Below, one piece after another: positions 43,950 through 53,367 of a stretch of DNA of 64,000 nucleotides. This DNA comes from Proteiniclasticum ruminis (GTDB taxonomy: Bacteria > Bacillota > Clostridia > Clostridiales > Clostridiaceae). The stretch spans positions 186,001 through 250,000 of the forward strand of contig NZ_FOVK01000001.1 of NCBI RefSeq assembly GCF_900115135.1, in the 5' to 3' direction. Position 1 is the first letter of the stretch, and each line of letters begins with the position of its first letter. The notes beneath the pieces were generated by a model, which had not been told where the DNA came from, made no database searches, and saw only the letters and a list, made by a program, of their open reading frames with translations. The translations under genes were made by a program, and so were the position numbers.

Positions 43950-44525
43950 GTGCGTTTTGTATTGGCATCTGCTTCGCTGAGAAGACAAGAACTGCTTCAA
44001 AGAATGAACATACCGTATGAAATCATCGTATCTGATTTCGACGAAGACTCCGTTTCTTTTGCGGGCAATCCTAGTGACTATGTGAAACAACTTGCTGTGG
44101 AGAAGGCTAGCAGTGTCTCAGAAACACTTTCTGGCGACACTGTCGTCATAGGTGCTGACACTATTGTTTTTGCAAATGGCCAAATTCTCGGAAAACCCAA
44201 GAATCGGCAAGATGCGAAGCGAATGATGAAGCTGCTTCAGGGCACAGACCACTATGTTTATTCAGGCGTTGCACTCATTCATCCGGCTAGAAATCTGAAA
44301 ACTGCTTTTTCCGTGGTCACTACCGTCTCCTTTTCCAAAATGGATGACAATGAGATTGAATTCTATCTCACCAGGGATGAGTGGCAGGATAAGGCTGGCG
44401 CGTATGGTATCCAAGGCGCTGCGGGTATTTATATCCGGGAGATTCATGGAGACTATTATAACGTGATGGGTTTGCCTTTACAGGAACTTTATACCCGTCT
44501 GAGAGAATATTCCTATATCATGTAA
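43950..44525 (+). CDS. maf: Maf-type nucleoside triphosphate pyrophosphatase
   Basis: Maf proteins hydrolyse dTTP/UTP or modified nucleotides and are linked to septum formation. The 191-residue protein has LASASLRRQELL (about 5-16), GADTIVF, LGKPKN and AGAYGIQGAAG (about 149-159). The last fits the dTTP/UTP (YhdE) group. Translation begins at GTG with GGAGGG upstream. It heads the maf-radC-mreBCD operon. Confidence 0.92.
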   Translation: MRFVLASASLRRQELLQRMNIPYEIIVSDFDEDSVSFAGNPSDYVKQLAVEKASSVSETLSGDTVVIGADTIVFANGQILGKPKNRQDAKRMMKLLQGTDHYVYSGVALIHPARNLKTAFSVVTTVSFSKMDDNEIEFYLTRDEWQDKAGAYGIQGAAGIYIREIHGDYYNVMGLPLQELYTRLREYSYIM

Positions 44526-44553
44526 ATGGGTTGGGCAATCTTTGGAGGATTTT

Positions 44554-45234
44554 ATGGAAAATCGCATCATGGATATGGCCCTTAACGAAAGACCACAGGA
44601 AAGACTGCTCCGGTATGGCGCTGAAAGTCTTTCCAACAGTGAGCTCCTTGCAGTCATTCTGCGTGCTGGCACCAGAGAAGAGAATATCATCCAGCTTTCG
44701 CAAAAGGTGATCACTGTGTTCAACGGCATCAACGGACTGCTCGAAGCATCCCAGGAAGATCTCATGAAGATTCCTGGAATCAAGGAAGCTAAAGCATCCC
44801 AGATTTTATCAGTGGCTGAAATGGCCAAAAGATTCCAGACCTATCGAAGCGGAGACAGTTATAAGATCAACGCTCCTGGAGATGCGGCGGATCTTCTTAT
44901 GGTCGAGCTTAGGGAGTACAAACAAGAGGTGCTGAAAGTGCTTCTGCTGAACACAAAGAACATTGTCATCGGCACTTATAACGCATCTGTAGGAAGTCTC
45001 AATTCTTCTATCGTGCATCCGCGTGAGATCTTTAAAGAAGCCATACGCAAAAGTGCCGCATCGATCATCATGGTTCACAACCATCCTTCTGGGGATCCTT
45101 CTCCAAGCAGCGAAGACATCGCTGCCACAGGTAGAATCAAAGAAGTAGGAAAAATTGTCGGTATCGACCTTTTAGACCATATCATCATCGGTGATGGGAA
45201 ATATATCAGTTTAAGAGAAAAGAACTTATTGTAA
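44554..45234 (+). CDS. radC: RadC-type JAB-domain DNA repair protein
   Basis: The 226-residue protein has an N-terminal helix-hairpin-helix region ([14 protein letters not shown]) and a C-terminal JAB/MPN domain with [14 protein letters not shown] (about 175-188) holding the zinc ligands. RadC's function is still unsettled; it was once thought to act in repair. The ATG at 44554 is chosen because GGAGG is correctly spaced, not the TTG twelve bases upstream. It lies between maf and mreB, a common order. Confidence 0.93.
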   Translation: MENRIMDMALNERPQERLLRYGAESLSNSELLAVILRAGTREENIIQLSQKVITVFNGINGLLEASQEDLMKIPGIKEAKASQILSVAEMAKRFQTYRSGDSYKINAPGDAADLLMVELREYKQEVLKVLLLNTKNIVIGTYNASVGSLNSSIVHPREIFKEAIRKSAASIIMVHNHPSGDPSPSSEDIAATGRIKEVGKIVGIDLLDHIIIGDGKYISLREKNLL

Positions 45235-45256
45235 ATTTGAAAGGAGAAAATCATTC

Positions 45257-46270
45257 ATGCGTTTATTTGGAATGAGCAAGGATATGGGAATTGACCTGGG
45301 AACGGCCAATACCCTAGTTTATGTAAAAGGAAAGGGGATTGTTCTCAGAGAGCCTTCTGTTGTGGCTTTCAACACCCATACCAACAAGCCACTGGCTGTT
45401 GGTGAAGAGGCCAAAAGAATGATCGGACGTACCCCAGGGAATATTGTAGCGGTCCGTCCACTTAAAGATGGTGTTATTGCAGACTTTGACGTGACACAGA
45501 CTATGCTGAGACAGTTCATTGAAAAGACTGCTTCTAAATCCGCATTTACTTCTCCAAGAATCATCGTTTGTTTCCCATCAGGTGTTACTGAAGTGGAGAG
45601 ACGCGCTATTTTGGAAGCGACAAAGCAAGCAGGGGCAAGAGACGTAATCCTCATGGAAGAACCCATGGCTGCAGCCATCGGAGCTGGCCTTCCTGTAGAT
45701 GAGCCTACAGGTTCTATGATCGTGGATATCGGCGGAGGAACCACTGAGGTTGCAGTAGTTTCACTGGGTGGTATCGTTGTTGCCAAATCTCTCCGCGTAG
45801 GTGGAGATGAGATGGATCAGGCAATCATCGCTTACATCAAGAGAGAATACAATCTCATGATTGGAGAAAGAACAGCTGAAGCCATCAAGATGACCATTGG
45901 ATCCGCTTTCAGAATCGAAGGACAGGATGAAGCCTATATGGACGTGAAGGGAAGAGATCTCGTGACAGGGCTTCCAAAAGTCATCTCTGTCTCAGAAACT
46001 CAGATTAGAGAAGCACTTCATGAGCCAATCTCTGATATTATTGAAGCCATTAAGACCACACTGGAGAAAACACCACCAGAATTATCTGCAGACATTATGG
46101 ATAAGGGCATCATGCTTGCAGGAGGAGGGGCGCTATTAAGAGGTCTTGGAGAACTCATCACCCATGAAACCCATATGCCGGTTGAGATCTCAGATTCTCC
46201 ACTTGACTGTGTTGTATTAGGTGCTGGTAAAGCACTGGACAATTTCGACAAAATAGCGCGCAGCTACTAA
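45257..46270 (+). CDS. mreB: Rod shape-determining actin homologue MreB
   Basis: MreB forms membrane-associated filaments that guide side-wall peptidoglycan synthesis. The 337-residue protein has [15 protein letters not shown] (about 12-26), the ATP-binding [11 protein letters not shown] (about 157-167) and [12 protein letters not shown] near the end, and usual length. AAAGGAG precedes the ATG. mreC and mreD follow. Confidence 0.97.
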   Translation: MRLFGMSKDMGIDLGTANTLVYVKGKGIVLREPSVVAFNTHTNKPLAVGEEAKRMIGRTPGNIVAVRPLKDGVIADFDVTQTMLRQFIEKTASKSAFTSPRIIVCFPSGVTEVERRAILEATKQAGARDVILMEEPMAAAIGAGLPVDEPTGSMIVDIGGGTTEVAVVSLGGIVVAKSLRVGGDEMDQAIIAYIKREYNLMIGERTAEAIKMTIGSAFRIEGQDEAYMDVKGRDLVTGLPKVISVSETQIREALHEPISDIIEAIKTTLEKTPPELSADIMDKGIMLAGGGALLRGLGELITHETHMPVEISDSPLDCVVLGAGKALDNFDKIARSY

Positions 46271-46273
46271 TTA

Positions 46274-47122
46274 ATGTCCAAACTTTTGAAAAACAAGCTG
46301 TCAAGACGACTCGTTCTCTTGGCAGCTGTTCTCATTGTATTATTCGGGTTTACTGTTTACAAAGATCAGAAAACCCTTGTGGAAAGCGGTGCTGGCACAG
46401 CCCTTAATCCTGTGCAAAGTGTTCTCTATACTGTAAATAAGCGGATGGAGAGTTTCATTGACTTCTTTCTGCGCTATGAGGAAGTCAAAGAGGAAAATGA
46501 ATCGCTTTTATTGGAAAACATCGAACTGAAAGCAAATCTTAGAAATTATGAAACGTTGAAGTCGGAAAATGAACGTCTTCGTGAAATGTTCAACTTCAAA
46601 ACCCGAGCGGACCAATATGATTATATAGGGGTGAATGTCATTGGCAGATCCGGAGGCGGGGTCATCACTTCCTATATCATTGACAGAGGGGAAGAGGATG
46701 GTTTGCTTTCGGGAATGGTGATCATGACAGAAGAAGGAATCGTAGGTCAAATTACAGAAACTGCGAAAACCTGGTCACTTGTTGAAACGCTCTCCAGTGA
46801 GAATATTGCCATTCATGTAAAATCAACAGATGATGCTTCCATCAGCGGTATCCTGGAGGGTCATATTGGCAGTGGACAAACCCAGATGGCGAAAATTTCT
46901 TTCCTGCCCATTGATTCATCTATCAAAGAAGGAGATACCATTGTGACTTCAGGTCTAGGCAGATTTTATCCGCCTGATTTCCTTGTAGGAACTGTGGTAA
47001 GAGTAGAAGAAGACAAAGGAAATCTTATGAAGACAGCCATTGTAGAAACTGCTGTTGACTTTAAAAGAGCGGTTCAGCTTTTCGTGGTGAAACCTAAATC
47101 CATGGGAGATGTGGAGTACTGA
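46274..47122 (+). CDS. mreC: Rod shape-determining protein MreC
   Basis: MreC is a single-pass membrane protein that links the elongation complex to wall enzymes. The 282-residue protein has an N-terminal helix (about 14-30), a coiled coil (about 65-105), and beta-sheet core with IDRGEEDGLLSGM and VTSGLGRFYPPDFLVG. No clear ribosome site precedes the ATG, which sits three bases after the mreB stop, so it probably relies on coupled translation. Confidence 0.94.
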   Translation: MSKLLKNKLSRRLVLLAAVLIVLFGFTVYKDQKTLVESGAGTALNPVQSVLYTVNKRMESFIDFFLRYEEVKEENESLLLENIELKANLRNYETLKSENERLREMFNFKTRADQYDYIGVNVIGRSGGGVITSYIIDRGEEDGLLSGMVIMTEEGIVGQITETAKTWSLVETLSSENIAIHVKSTDDASISGILEGHIGSGQTQMAKISFLPIDSSIKEGDTIVTSGLGRFYPPDFLVGTVVRVEEDKGNLMKTAIVETAVDFKRAVQLFVVKPKSMGDVEY

Positions 47123-47610
47123 TGAGAAAGATATTTATTTTCCTGACTGTACTCCTCTGGCTGCTTCTTGATCAGACTCTTCTGCCTTTTCTGTCCGTCT
47201 ATGAATCCAGTGGAAGTCTTCTGTTCACATTTATGGGTCTCTTTATGCTTATGACTGATGAGCATGATGCATTCTATATTGGCTTAATCACTGGGATGAT
47301 GCAGGATCTGTTTTTTCCATATGTGTTTGGATTGAACACACTTCTTAATGTGCTGCTCTTTTTGATCTTATCAAAAGTCGGTCTTACGCTGAAAGAAGGA
47401 AAAAAAACAGTACCCGTCTTTTCCGTATCCATTGCCCAAGGCGTTAAAACCCTCATCATAATTCTTGTGCTCTGGGTCTTTGGGATAAAAGGAAATTATT
47501 TCGCCCTCATCGTCATGCCACTGTATACCGCTGTGCTGGGAATGGTTCTATACCGTCCCTCTATATCTTACAGCAGAATACCTCTTGTAAAGAAAGAATG
47601 GAGATTCTAA
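47122..47610 (+). CDS. mreD: Rod shape-determining membrane protein MreD
   Basis: MreD is a small polytopic partner of MreC. The 162-residue protein has about five hydrophobic helices and the segment ITGMMQDLFFPYVFGLNTLLNVLLF. Its ATG overlaps the mreC stop (TGATG). A terminator follows, ending the maf-radC-mreBCD operon. Confidence 0.9.
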   Translation: MRKIFIFLTVLLWLLLDQTLLPFLSVYESSGSLLFTFMGLFMLMTDEHDAFYIGLITGMMQDLFFPYVFGLNTLLNVLLFLILSKVGLTLKEGKKTVPVFSVSIAQGVKTLIIILVLWVFGIKGNYFALIVMPLYTAVLGMVLYRPSISYSRIPLVKKEWRF

Positions 47611-47639
47611 CTTGCTTTTTTGAAGCAAGTTCTTTTTTT
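47609..47639 (+). terminator. Terminator after mreD
   Basis: AACTTGCTT (47609-47617) pairs with AAGCAAGTT (47623-47631) followed by a T run; it overlaps the stop codon. Confidence 0.85.
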
Positions 47640-47747
47640 GATGAAAAATTGTCAATTTCCAGGTTTTTCCTGATTAGAGTGGAATTATTCTATTAAATCC
47701 TATAAAATAGATTTTAGATGTATTTTTTTAGCATTTGGAGGAACTCA

Positions 47748-48386
47748 ATGAGTACTATGGACCGTATTCAGATGAAAGGAAACCGTAAAGGCCTGAATCT
47801 GATCATAAACCTGCTTGAATTCAATTCTTTTGAAGAACTGATTGAAGCAGTTAAGTCAAAACTGGAACCTGTTAAAAATTTCTACAGCGGGAATGCTGTT
47901 TTTGTAACAACGTATCCCATCCGACTGAAAGAAGAGGAGAAAACGCTGCTGGAAAAGCTCCTTTATGATACCATTGCACTGTCAAGTGTTACTTTTGAAG
48001 AATCCAATCGCAAGGAAGATCTCCCTTCAATATTCGACGGTGTAGAAGAAGGCCTAACGAAATTCATCACAAGATCTCTTCGAGGCGGTCAGATGATTGA
48101 ATTCAAAGGAAATGTCGTTGTCGTTGGAGATGTTCATATCGGTGCCGAAATATTCGCCGAAGGAAATATTGTGATTTTAGGCCAGCTCAAAGGAAGAGCC
48201 TTTGCGGGAACTTCCGGAAATGAGAAAGCTTTTGTAGCAGCACTCAAACTTACACCGGCACTGATGTCCATAGCCGGCATCTTTGCACGCTCGGCAGAAA
48301 ATGAACCAAACTTCCCAGAAGTTGCAAAACTTGTAGATGGAAACATCTATGTAGAACCTTACATCCCAACAAAGTTCGAATATTAG
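47748..48386 (+). CDS. minC: Septum site-determining protein MinC
   Basis: MinC inhibits FtsZ ring formation away from mid-cell. The 212-residue protein has an N-terminal FtsZ-binding domain (about 1-95) and a C-terminal beta-helix (about 105-205) with FKGNVVVVGDVHIGAEIFAEGNIVILGQLKGRAFAG-type repeats (quoted in pieces: GNVVVVGDVHIGAEI, GNIVILGQLKG). The ATG at 47748 follows GGAGG; the longer frame is rejected. It heads minCDE. Confidence 0.95.
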   Translation: MSTMDRIQMKGNRKGLNLIINLLEFNSFEELIEAVKSKLEPVKNFYSGNAVFVTTYPIRLKEEEKTLLEKLLYDTIALSSVTFEESNRKEDLPSIFDGVEEGLTKFITRSLRGGQMIEFKGNVVVVGDVHIGAEIFAEGNIVILGQLKGRAFAGTSGNEKAFVAALKLTPALMSIAGIFARSAENEPNFPEVAKLVDGNIYVEPYIPTKFEY

Positions 48387-48404
48387 AAAGAAGGAGAGAC
48401 TTAA

Positions 48405-49202
48405 ATGCCAGAATCCATTGTAATCACATCCGGAAAGGGTGGGGTAGGCAAGACCACCACCACAGCCAATATAGGAACAGCTCTTGCTCAGCTCGGTCAC
48501 AAAGTCGTTGTTATCGATGGGGATACAGGACTTCGTAATCTTGATGTCCTCATGGGGCTCGAAAACAGAATTGTATATACGCTTCTCGATTATTTTGAAG
48601 GAAGATGCAAACTGAAGCAAGCACTAATCAAGGACAAGCGCCTTCCTCATTTATGTCTTCTGCCTACCGCGCAGACCCGTGATAAGAATGACATCACCAC
48701 GGAACAGATGATTGGACTCATTGAAGAGCTAAAAAAAGAGTTTGATTACATTCTCATCGACTCTCCGGCAGGAATAGAGCAGGGCTTTGAGAATTCTGTA
48801 GCTGCTGCAGACAGCGCCATCATCGTTGTCAATCCTGAAGTCACTTCTGTTAGAGATGCCGACCGTGTCATAGGAAAGCTTGACTCAAAAGGGATTGAGA
48901 ACCATAAAGTCATCATCAACAGACTGAACTATGAGATGACAGAAAATGGGGAAATGCTGAATGTAGAAGACATTTTGGAGATCCTCTCCGTGAAACTGCT
49001 GGGTATCGTTCCCGATGACCGAAACATCACAATTTCCACCAACAGAGGAGAGCCCATTGTAACCGTTGAAGGAACCCTGGCGGGAGCCGCCTTTATCAAC
49101 ATTGCAAAGAGAATTACCGGTGAAGAAGTGCCTCTGCTGAACCTGAAACCAGAGGAACTCGGGTTCTTCGGAAAAATATCCAAGTTATTCAAAAAAAAGT
49201 AG
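48405..49202 (+). CDS. minD: Septum site-determining ATPase MinD
   Basis: MinD is the ATPase that carries MinC to the membrane. The 265-residue protein has the deviant Walker A SGKGGVGKTTTTAN (about 7-20), DGDTGLRNLD, and DSPAGIEQG (about 121-129), and ends in the amphipathic membrane-targeting helix FFGKISKLFKKK. A good ribosome site precedes the ATG. It is followed by minE. Confidence 0.97.
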   Translation: MPESIVITSGKGGVGKTTTTANIGTALAQLGHKVVVIDGDTGLRNLDVLMGLENRIVYTLLDYFEGRCKLKQALIKDKRLPHLCLLPTAQTRDKNDITTEQMIGLIEELKKEFDYILIDSPAGIEQGFENSVAAADSAIIVVNPEVTSVRDADRVIGKLDSKGIENHKVIINRLNYEMTENGEMLNVEDILEILSVKLLGIVPDDRNITISTNRGEPIVTVEGTLAGAAFINIAKRITGEEVPLLNLKPEELGFFGKISKLFKKK

Positions 49203-49214
49203 AGGGGGTACGGC

Positions 49215-49478
49215 ATGGATATATTTAGCTTCTTTAAAAAGAAAAGCGGATCTAAAGATACCGCGAAGGACCGTCTGAAACTGATTTTAATGCACGACAG
49301 AGGAGATGTTTCTCCAGAACTTTTAGAGAATATCAAAAATGATATTTTGGAGGTTCTAAGAAAATATGTGGAAATCGATATAGACCAGGAACTGGATCTG
49401 CAGATTACACAAACTGACAGTGAGTTCGGCTCAGTACCTGCTCTAGTGGCAAACATTCCGATCCGCAAGAAAAAATAG
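49215..49478 (+). CDS. minE: Cell division topological specificity factor MinE
   Basis: MinE stimulates MinD ATPase and sets the pole-to-pole pattern. The 87-residue protein has the N-terminal membrane segment MDIFSFFKKK, the anti-MinCD helix region KDRLKLILMHDR (about 21-32) and the beta-type dimer domain. AGAGGGGG precedes the ATG. The presence of MinE means an oscillating Min system rather than a DivIVA-only one. Confidence 0.94.
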   Translation: MDIFSFFKKKSGSKDTAKDRLKLILMHDRGDVSPELLENIKNDILEVLRKYVEIDIDQELDLQITQTDSEFGSVPALVANIPIRKKK

Positions 49479-49513
49479 GCTAAATCCTAAGAAAATGTTA
49501 AATTGAAAGTGAG

Positions 49514-49556
49514 AGTTGTATGAGTTACTATAATAATGCATACAACTTTTATTTTT
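49514..49556 (+). terminator. Probable terminator between minE and rodA
   Basis: AGTTGTATG (49514-49522) pairs with CATACAACT (49539-49547), followed by TTTATTTTT. The 16-base loop includes TATAAT, which could instead be a promoter for rodA. Confidence 0.6.
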
Positions 49557-49584
49557 GTTTCCACAAGGGAAGGGATTTTAACAC

Positions 49585-50724
49585 ATGAATGTACTCAAAG
49601 CTCTGATCATTGATCGCAAAGATCTCAAAGAACTGGATTTCGGTATGCTGCTTAGTGCAGTGGCGATTCTGTTCTATGGTGTTTTTAACATATATACGGC
49701 GACGAACTTCTACTACGCAAGACTACAGCTTATCTGGCTTGTTCTGTCTCTCGGCGTTGTTTATGTGATTCTTCTTATGGATTATCGGAAGGTTTATAAA
49801 ATTGTGGATTTATTCTACTGGATTATAATTATTCTACTCGTACTGGTTCTCTTCACTTCCAAAGTGAAAGGTGCTGCAGGGTGGTTCAGTATAGGTTCAA
49901 GAGGATTCCAGCCAGCGGAGTTTGCTAAACTTACCACGATGATGATGGTCGGAAAAGAACTTCAGAAAGTGGATGGAAATATCAACAATCTGAGAAACTT
50001 CATGAAGGTGACTTTTTATGCCGCACTCCCTATGATTCTTATGATGCTTCAGCCTGAAATGGGCATCACAATGATCACATTTTTCATCGTATTGGGGATC
50101 TATTTCGCAGCTGGTCTGTCTCTGAAAGTTATTTTTGCTGGATTTGGTTTTGTCGCAATGTCTGTCATCATTGTGCTTCAGACCAACTTTCTTCCTGCTC
50201 ATTGGAGTGCCAGACTCACAAGTTTTCTATTCAATGAAGGAAGTGAGCTTGGTATAAACTATCAGCTCAGTAGGAGTGTCATCAGCATCGGCTCAGGACA
50301 AGTCTCTGGAAAATTCAATTTTGGTCAATTTCTTCAGGACATGACGGTCTCCACACAATCCAGCACTCAATTTTTCAATCGTGTTCCAGAGAATCACACG
50401 GACTTCATATTTTCTGTGCTCGCAGAAAATTTCGGACTCATCGGTGGGATCACACTGCTCCTGCTCTATGGTATTCTCCTATATCGCATGATTCGAATCG
50501 CCAAGAAGTCCGAAGATATTTTCGGCAGCACCATTGCTGTTGGCGTATTTTCGTCTTTCTTGTTCTCTATTCTTCAAAATGTAGGTATGACCATGGGACT
50601 CATGCCCATATCAGGGATTACACTCCCACTGGTTTCCTACGGGGGAAGCTCTGTTCTGACTACGTTTATCGCCATAGGAATGGTCCTCAATGTAGGCATG
50701 AAAAAGAAAACAACTCTTTTCTAG
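49585..50724 (+). CDS. rodA: Rod shape-determining SEDS protein RodA
   Basis: RodA is a SEDS-family peptidoglycan glycosyltransferase for side-wall growth. The 379-residue protein has about ten hydrophobic helices, the WFSIGSRGFQPAEFAKL (about 97-113) and the VPENHTDFIFSVLAENFGLIGG segments and the ISGITLPLVSYGGSS motif. FtsW is the close alternative; the mre-min neighbourhood supports RodA. Confidence 0.88.
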   Translation: MNVLKALIIDRKDLKELDFGMLLSAVAILFYGVFNIYTATNFYYARLQLIWLVLSLGVVYVILLMDYRKVYKIVDLFYWIIIILLVLVLFTSKVKGAAGWFSIGSRGFQPAEFAKLTTMMMVGKELQKVDGNINNLRNFMKVTFYAALPMILMMLQPEMGITMITFFIVLGIYFAAGLSLKVIFAGFGFVAMSVIIVLQTNFLPAHWSARLTSFLFNEGSELGINYQLSRSVISIGSGQVSGKFNFGQFLQDMTVSTQSSTQFFNRVPENHTDFIFSVLAENFGLIGGITLLLLYGILLYRMIRIAKKSEDIFGSTIAVGVFSSFLFSILQNVGMTMGLMPISGITLPLVSYGGSSVLTTFIAIGMVLNVGMKKKTTLF

Positions 50725-50767
50725 TAAGTATGCTGAGGTCTAAACTCCTCAGAAAGGTTGAATAAAA

Positions 50768-52177
50768 ATGATTGAACTGTTTATAGAAGATGATGTACAT
50801 CGTCGAATTGTACTAAAAGACCGAGGCACCGTGACTGAATTTTATGTGGAAGATACAGAAAGAAGCATTCAGCCTGGCGACCTCTATCTTGGAATTATTA
50901 AAAAAAAGGTAAAGTCCCTGAAATCTGTATTTATTGACATTGGTGCAAAGAAAAACGCCTATCTCTATGTTCAGGATTTCCAACGATTTCAGGATTACAA
51001 AGAAGGTCTGAGCGTCCTTGTGGAAGTACTGAAAGAAGAGGAAGGCTCCAAAGGAACGAAGGTCACAGATAAAATTTCCATTGGTGGAAAATATGTGGTT
51101 TTATTCCCAGGCAAAGGATTGGGGTTTTCTAAAAAGCTCAATCGGGATCTTTTTCTTGATACACATGGCAGCTTCACAGCAATAGAAGGGTATCGGATAC
51201 TATTCCGAGAAGCCTCCATGGATGCTTCAAGAAAAGACATTGAAGAAGAAATAAGCCAAATAAACCGCTCCTTTGAGGATGTATACAAAAAATCGGAAAC
51301 TGGAGCAGGTCCATTGAAACTCTATGGCCAAAGTTCTGTGCTTTCAAGGATCCTAAGAGACAACTTTTCAAAAATCCAGATGATCTATGTCAATAGCAGA
51401 AATCTTCAGAAAGAACTGGAGGATCAGTATGGGATTCCATCTCTGCTTCATAAGAGCGAGCGAAGTCTTTTTGATTTCTACGGTATTGAGAATGAACTGG
51501 CAAATCTTCGGAATCGAAAAGTATATCTCAAAGACGGCGGAAATATTGTCATTGAAGAAACAGAAGCCATGGTGGTGGTTGATGTGAACAGCGCAAAGCA
51601 CAAAGGATCCCAGAGCAAAGATGATTTTGTTATGGAAGTGAATCTTCAGGCAGCTTGGGAGATTGCCCGTCAGATCAGGCTCAGAAATTTATCAGGAATT
51701 ATCCTGATAGACTTCATCGACGTGAAAAATGATGTTCAAAAATCTCTTCTGAAGGAAGCGGTGGAAAAAGCATTTCTGGAAGATCCTCTCTTTGGCAAAT
51801 GCTATCCCATCACAGATTTAGGACTTCTCCAGCTGACAAGGAAGAAGAAAGGGGCTCCCGTCTACTCTTATCTTGAGGAACCTTGCACTTTCTGTAAGGG
51901 AGTGGGTACTAGACTTTCTTTCTCCTATGTCATGATGCGTATCAAGAATGAACTGGCAAGCAAGACAGAACAGATTGACATTAAAGATTTCCACATTCAA
52001 CTCCATAAGCATTATGAAGAAAATGTCAGAGAAGACATCGACTTATTTATCCAGAAAATTGATTCCGGTCAGAAAAGACTCTATCTGGAGTTTAAAGATT
52101 TCCATCAGGATTATGAGGTTCAGCCACTGGTTTTTAAAAACCAGATTCAAGAGATGGAAAAATATTTGATCTCATAG
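50768..52177 (+). CDS. rng: Ribonuclease G (Rne/Rng family)
   Basis: RNase G cleaves single-stranded RNA, including rRNA precursors. The 469-residue protein has an S1 insertion (about 35-100), the 5' sensor, the DNase I-like catalytic aspartates in MVVVDVNSAKHKG and GIILIDFIDVKND, and the zinc-link PCTFCKG (about 378-384). Length fits RNase G, lacking the RNase E tail. A small hairpin (CTGAGG / CCTCAG) precedes the ribosome site. Downstream is the L21 leader. Confidence 0.92.
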   Translation: MIELFIEDDVHRRIVLKDRGTVTEFYVEDTERSIQPGDLYLGIIKKKVKSLKSVFIDIGAKKNAYLYVQDFQRFQDYKEGLSVLVEVLKEEEGSKGTKVTDKISIGGKYVVLFPGKGLGFSKKLNRDLFLDTHGSFTAIEGYRILFREASMDASRKDIEEEISQINRSFEDVYKKSETGAGPLKLYGQSSVLSRILRDNFSKIQMIYVNSRNLQKELEDQYGIPSLLHKSERSLFDFYGIENELANLRNRKVYLKDGGNIVIEETEAMVVVDVNSAKHKGSQSKDDFVMEVNLQAAWEIARQIRLRNLSGIILIDFIDVKNDVQKSLLKEAVEKAFLEDPLFGKCYPITDLGLLQLTRKKKGAPVYSYLEEPCTFCKGVGTRLSFSYVMMRIKNELASKTEQIDIKDFHIQLHKHYEENVREDIDLFIQKIDSGQKRLYLEFKDFHQDYEVQPLVFKNQIQEMEKYLIS

Positions 52178-52187
52178 CAACTTATCC

Positions 52188-52216
52188 TTTACATTGCAAG
52201 GTAAGATTGCTATAAT
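52188..52216 (+). promoter_or_regulatory. Promoter of the rplU operon
   Basis: TTTACA (52188-52193), 17 bases and TATAAT (52211-52216) with a TGC extension. Confidence 0.8.
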
Positions 52217-52221
52217 ATTTT

Positions 52222-52296
52222 GTAGGCCGCTCCGAAAAGGTTTTGTTAAACAGCCCAAAGCTGTACCTTGAAGGCGAGTACTGATATGAGGAGGTG
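52222..52296 (+). ncRNA. L21 ribosomal protein leader
   Basis: The leader of rplU contains a GCCGCTCCGAAAAGG segment and an ACAGC/GCTGT stem (52250-52264), reminiscent of the L21 leader family found before rplU in Firmicutes, which is thought to let L21 control its own operon. The family match is from memory and should be checked by model search. Confidence 0.65.
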
Positions 52297-52302
52297 TTTC
52301 AT

Positions 52303-52617
52303 ATGTATGCAGTTTTAAACACAGGTGGTAAGCAGTATAAGGTATCTGAAGGAGATATTCTCAGAATTGAGAAGATTTCTGCAGAGCTGAATTCTACTGT
52401 AGAACTCACTGATGTTTTGGCAGTTTCCAACGGAGAAGGTGAATTGACCATTGGTAACCCTGTAGTAGAGGGTGCTAAGGTTGTTGCGAAGGTTCTTGCT
52501 CACGGTAAGGCGAAGAAGGTTGTTGTCTTCAAGTTCAAGCCTAAGAAGGACTATAGAAAGAAGCAAGGTCACAGACAGCCTTTCACAAAGATTCTGATTG
52601 AGAAAATCGAAGCGTAA
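52303..52617 (+). CDS. rplU: 50S ribosomal protein L21
   Basis: The 104-residue large-subunit protein begins [18 protein letters not shown] and ends with the basic [26 protein letters not shown]-type tail (given in parts), all standard for L21. The ATG at 52303 follows GAGGAGGTG; the longer frame is not needed. It heads the L21-Prp-L27 operon. Confidence 0.98.
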   Translation: MYAVLNTGGKQYKVSEGDILRIEKISAELNSTVELTDVLAVSNGEGELTIGNPVVEGAKVVAKVLAHGKAKKVVVFKFKPKKDYRKKQGHRQPFTKILIEKIEA

Positions 52618-52619
52618 TC

Positions 52620-52952
52620 ATGATTGAAGTCCGATTTTTAAGAAAATCCGGTAATCTGATCTCGTTCACTTATGCAGGTCATGCAGACTATGATGAATAT
52701 GGCAAAGACATTGTATGTGCAGCAGTTACAGCACAATGTATGATGGCATATAACGGTTTGGATGAAGTGCTCAAAGTGAAAAACAAGATCGATCTTCACG
52801 AAGATGGCGGATATTTATCTGTCAGCATCGATGGTGCAGATGCTTCTGAAAAGAAGGATGCGCAAGTGATTATGGAGACATTGTTATTAGGAATCAAAGC
52901 AATTAAATTGCAGTACGGTCATTTTATTAACCTAATTGAAGAGGAGGTGTAA
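52620..52952 (+). CDS. prp: Ribosomal-processing cysteine protease Prp
   Basis: Prp removes the N-terminal leader of ribosomal protein L27. The 110-residue protein has catalytic histidine in YAGHADYD (about residue 22) and cysteine in [11 protein letters not shown] (about 34), as in the family. It lies between rplU and rpmA, the standard place, and begins right after rplU. Confidence 0.95.
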   Translation: MIEVRFLRKSGNLISFTYAGHADYDEYGKDIVCAAVTAQCMMAYNGLDEVLKVKNKIDLHEDGGYLSVSIDGADASEKKDAQVIMETLLLGIKAIKLQYGHFINLIEEEV

Positions 52953-52956
52953 CACC

Positions 52957-53256
52957 ATGCTTATATTAAACCTTCAGTTTTTTGCTTCCAAAAAGGGAGT
53001 AGGAAGTACAAGGAATGGTAGAGACTCTGAGGCGAAAAGACTTGGAGTGAAGTCCGCTGACGGACAGTTTGTTCTTGCAGGAAATATTCTCGTTAGACAG
53101 AGAGGAACAAAGATTCACCCAGGCACCAACGTGGGCAGGGGAAGCGATGATACTTTATTCGCAAAAGTTGATGGAGTCGTAAGATTCGAAAGACTTGGTA
53201 AGGATAGAAAAAAAGCGAGTGTTTACCCAGTTGAACTGGAAGCAGTTGCAGAATAG
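52957..53256 (+). CDS. rpmA: 50S ribosomal protein L27 precursor
   Basis: The 99-residue protein starts with MLILNLQFF followed by ASKKGVGST, the Firmicutes-type leader cut by Prp after the two phenylalanines so that the mature N-terminus reaches the peptidyl transferase centre. The ATG at 52957 follows GAGGAGG. A terminator lies downstream. Confidence 0.98.
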   Translation: MLILNLQFFASKKGVGSTRNGRDSEAKRLGVKSADGQFVLAGNILVRQRGTKIHPGTNVGRGSDDTLFAKVDGVVRFERLGKDRKKASVYPVELEAVAE

Positions 53257-53268
53257 TTAGCTTGAATG

Positions 53269-53295
53269 GGCCTGCTTATGCAGGCCTTATTTTTT
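53269..53295 (+). terminator. Terminator after rpmA
   Basis: GGCCTGC (53269-53275), TTAT loop, GCAGGCC (53280-53286) and TTATTTTTT. Confidence 0.9.
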
Positions 53296-53303
53296 AGAAA
53301 GAG

Positions 53304-53334
53304 AAATCACGATACAAGTGATTTGTAGTATAAT
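53304..53334 (+). promoter_or_regulatory. Inverted repeat and -10 before obg
   Basis: AAATCAC (53304-53310) and GTGATTT (53318-53324) form an inverted repeat ending five bases before a TATAAT (53329-53334), the only clear promoter hexamer for obg. It could be an operator or a leader artefact. Confidence 0.4.
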
Positions 53335-53367
53335 AGAAAAAAACCAGATAAGGTAGGTGAGAAGGCT

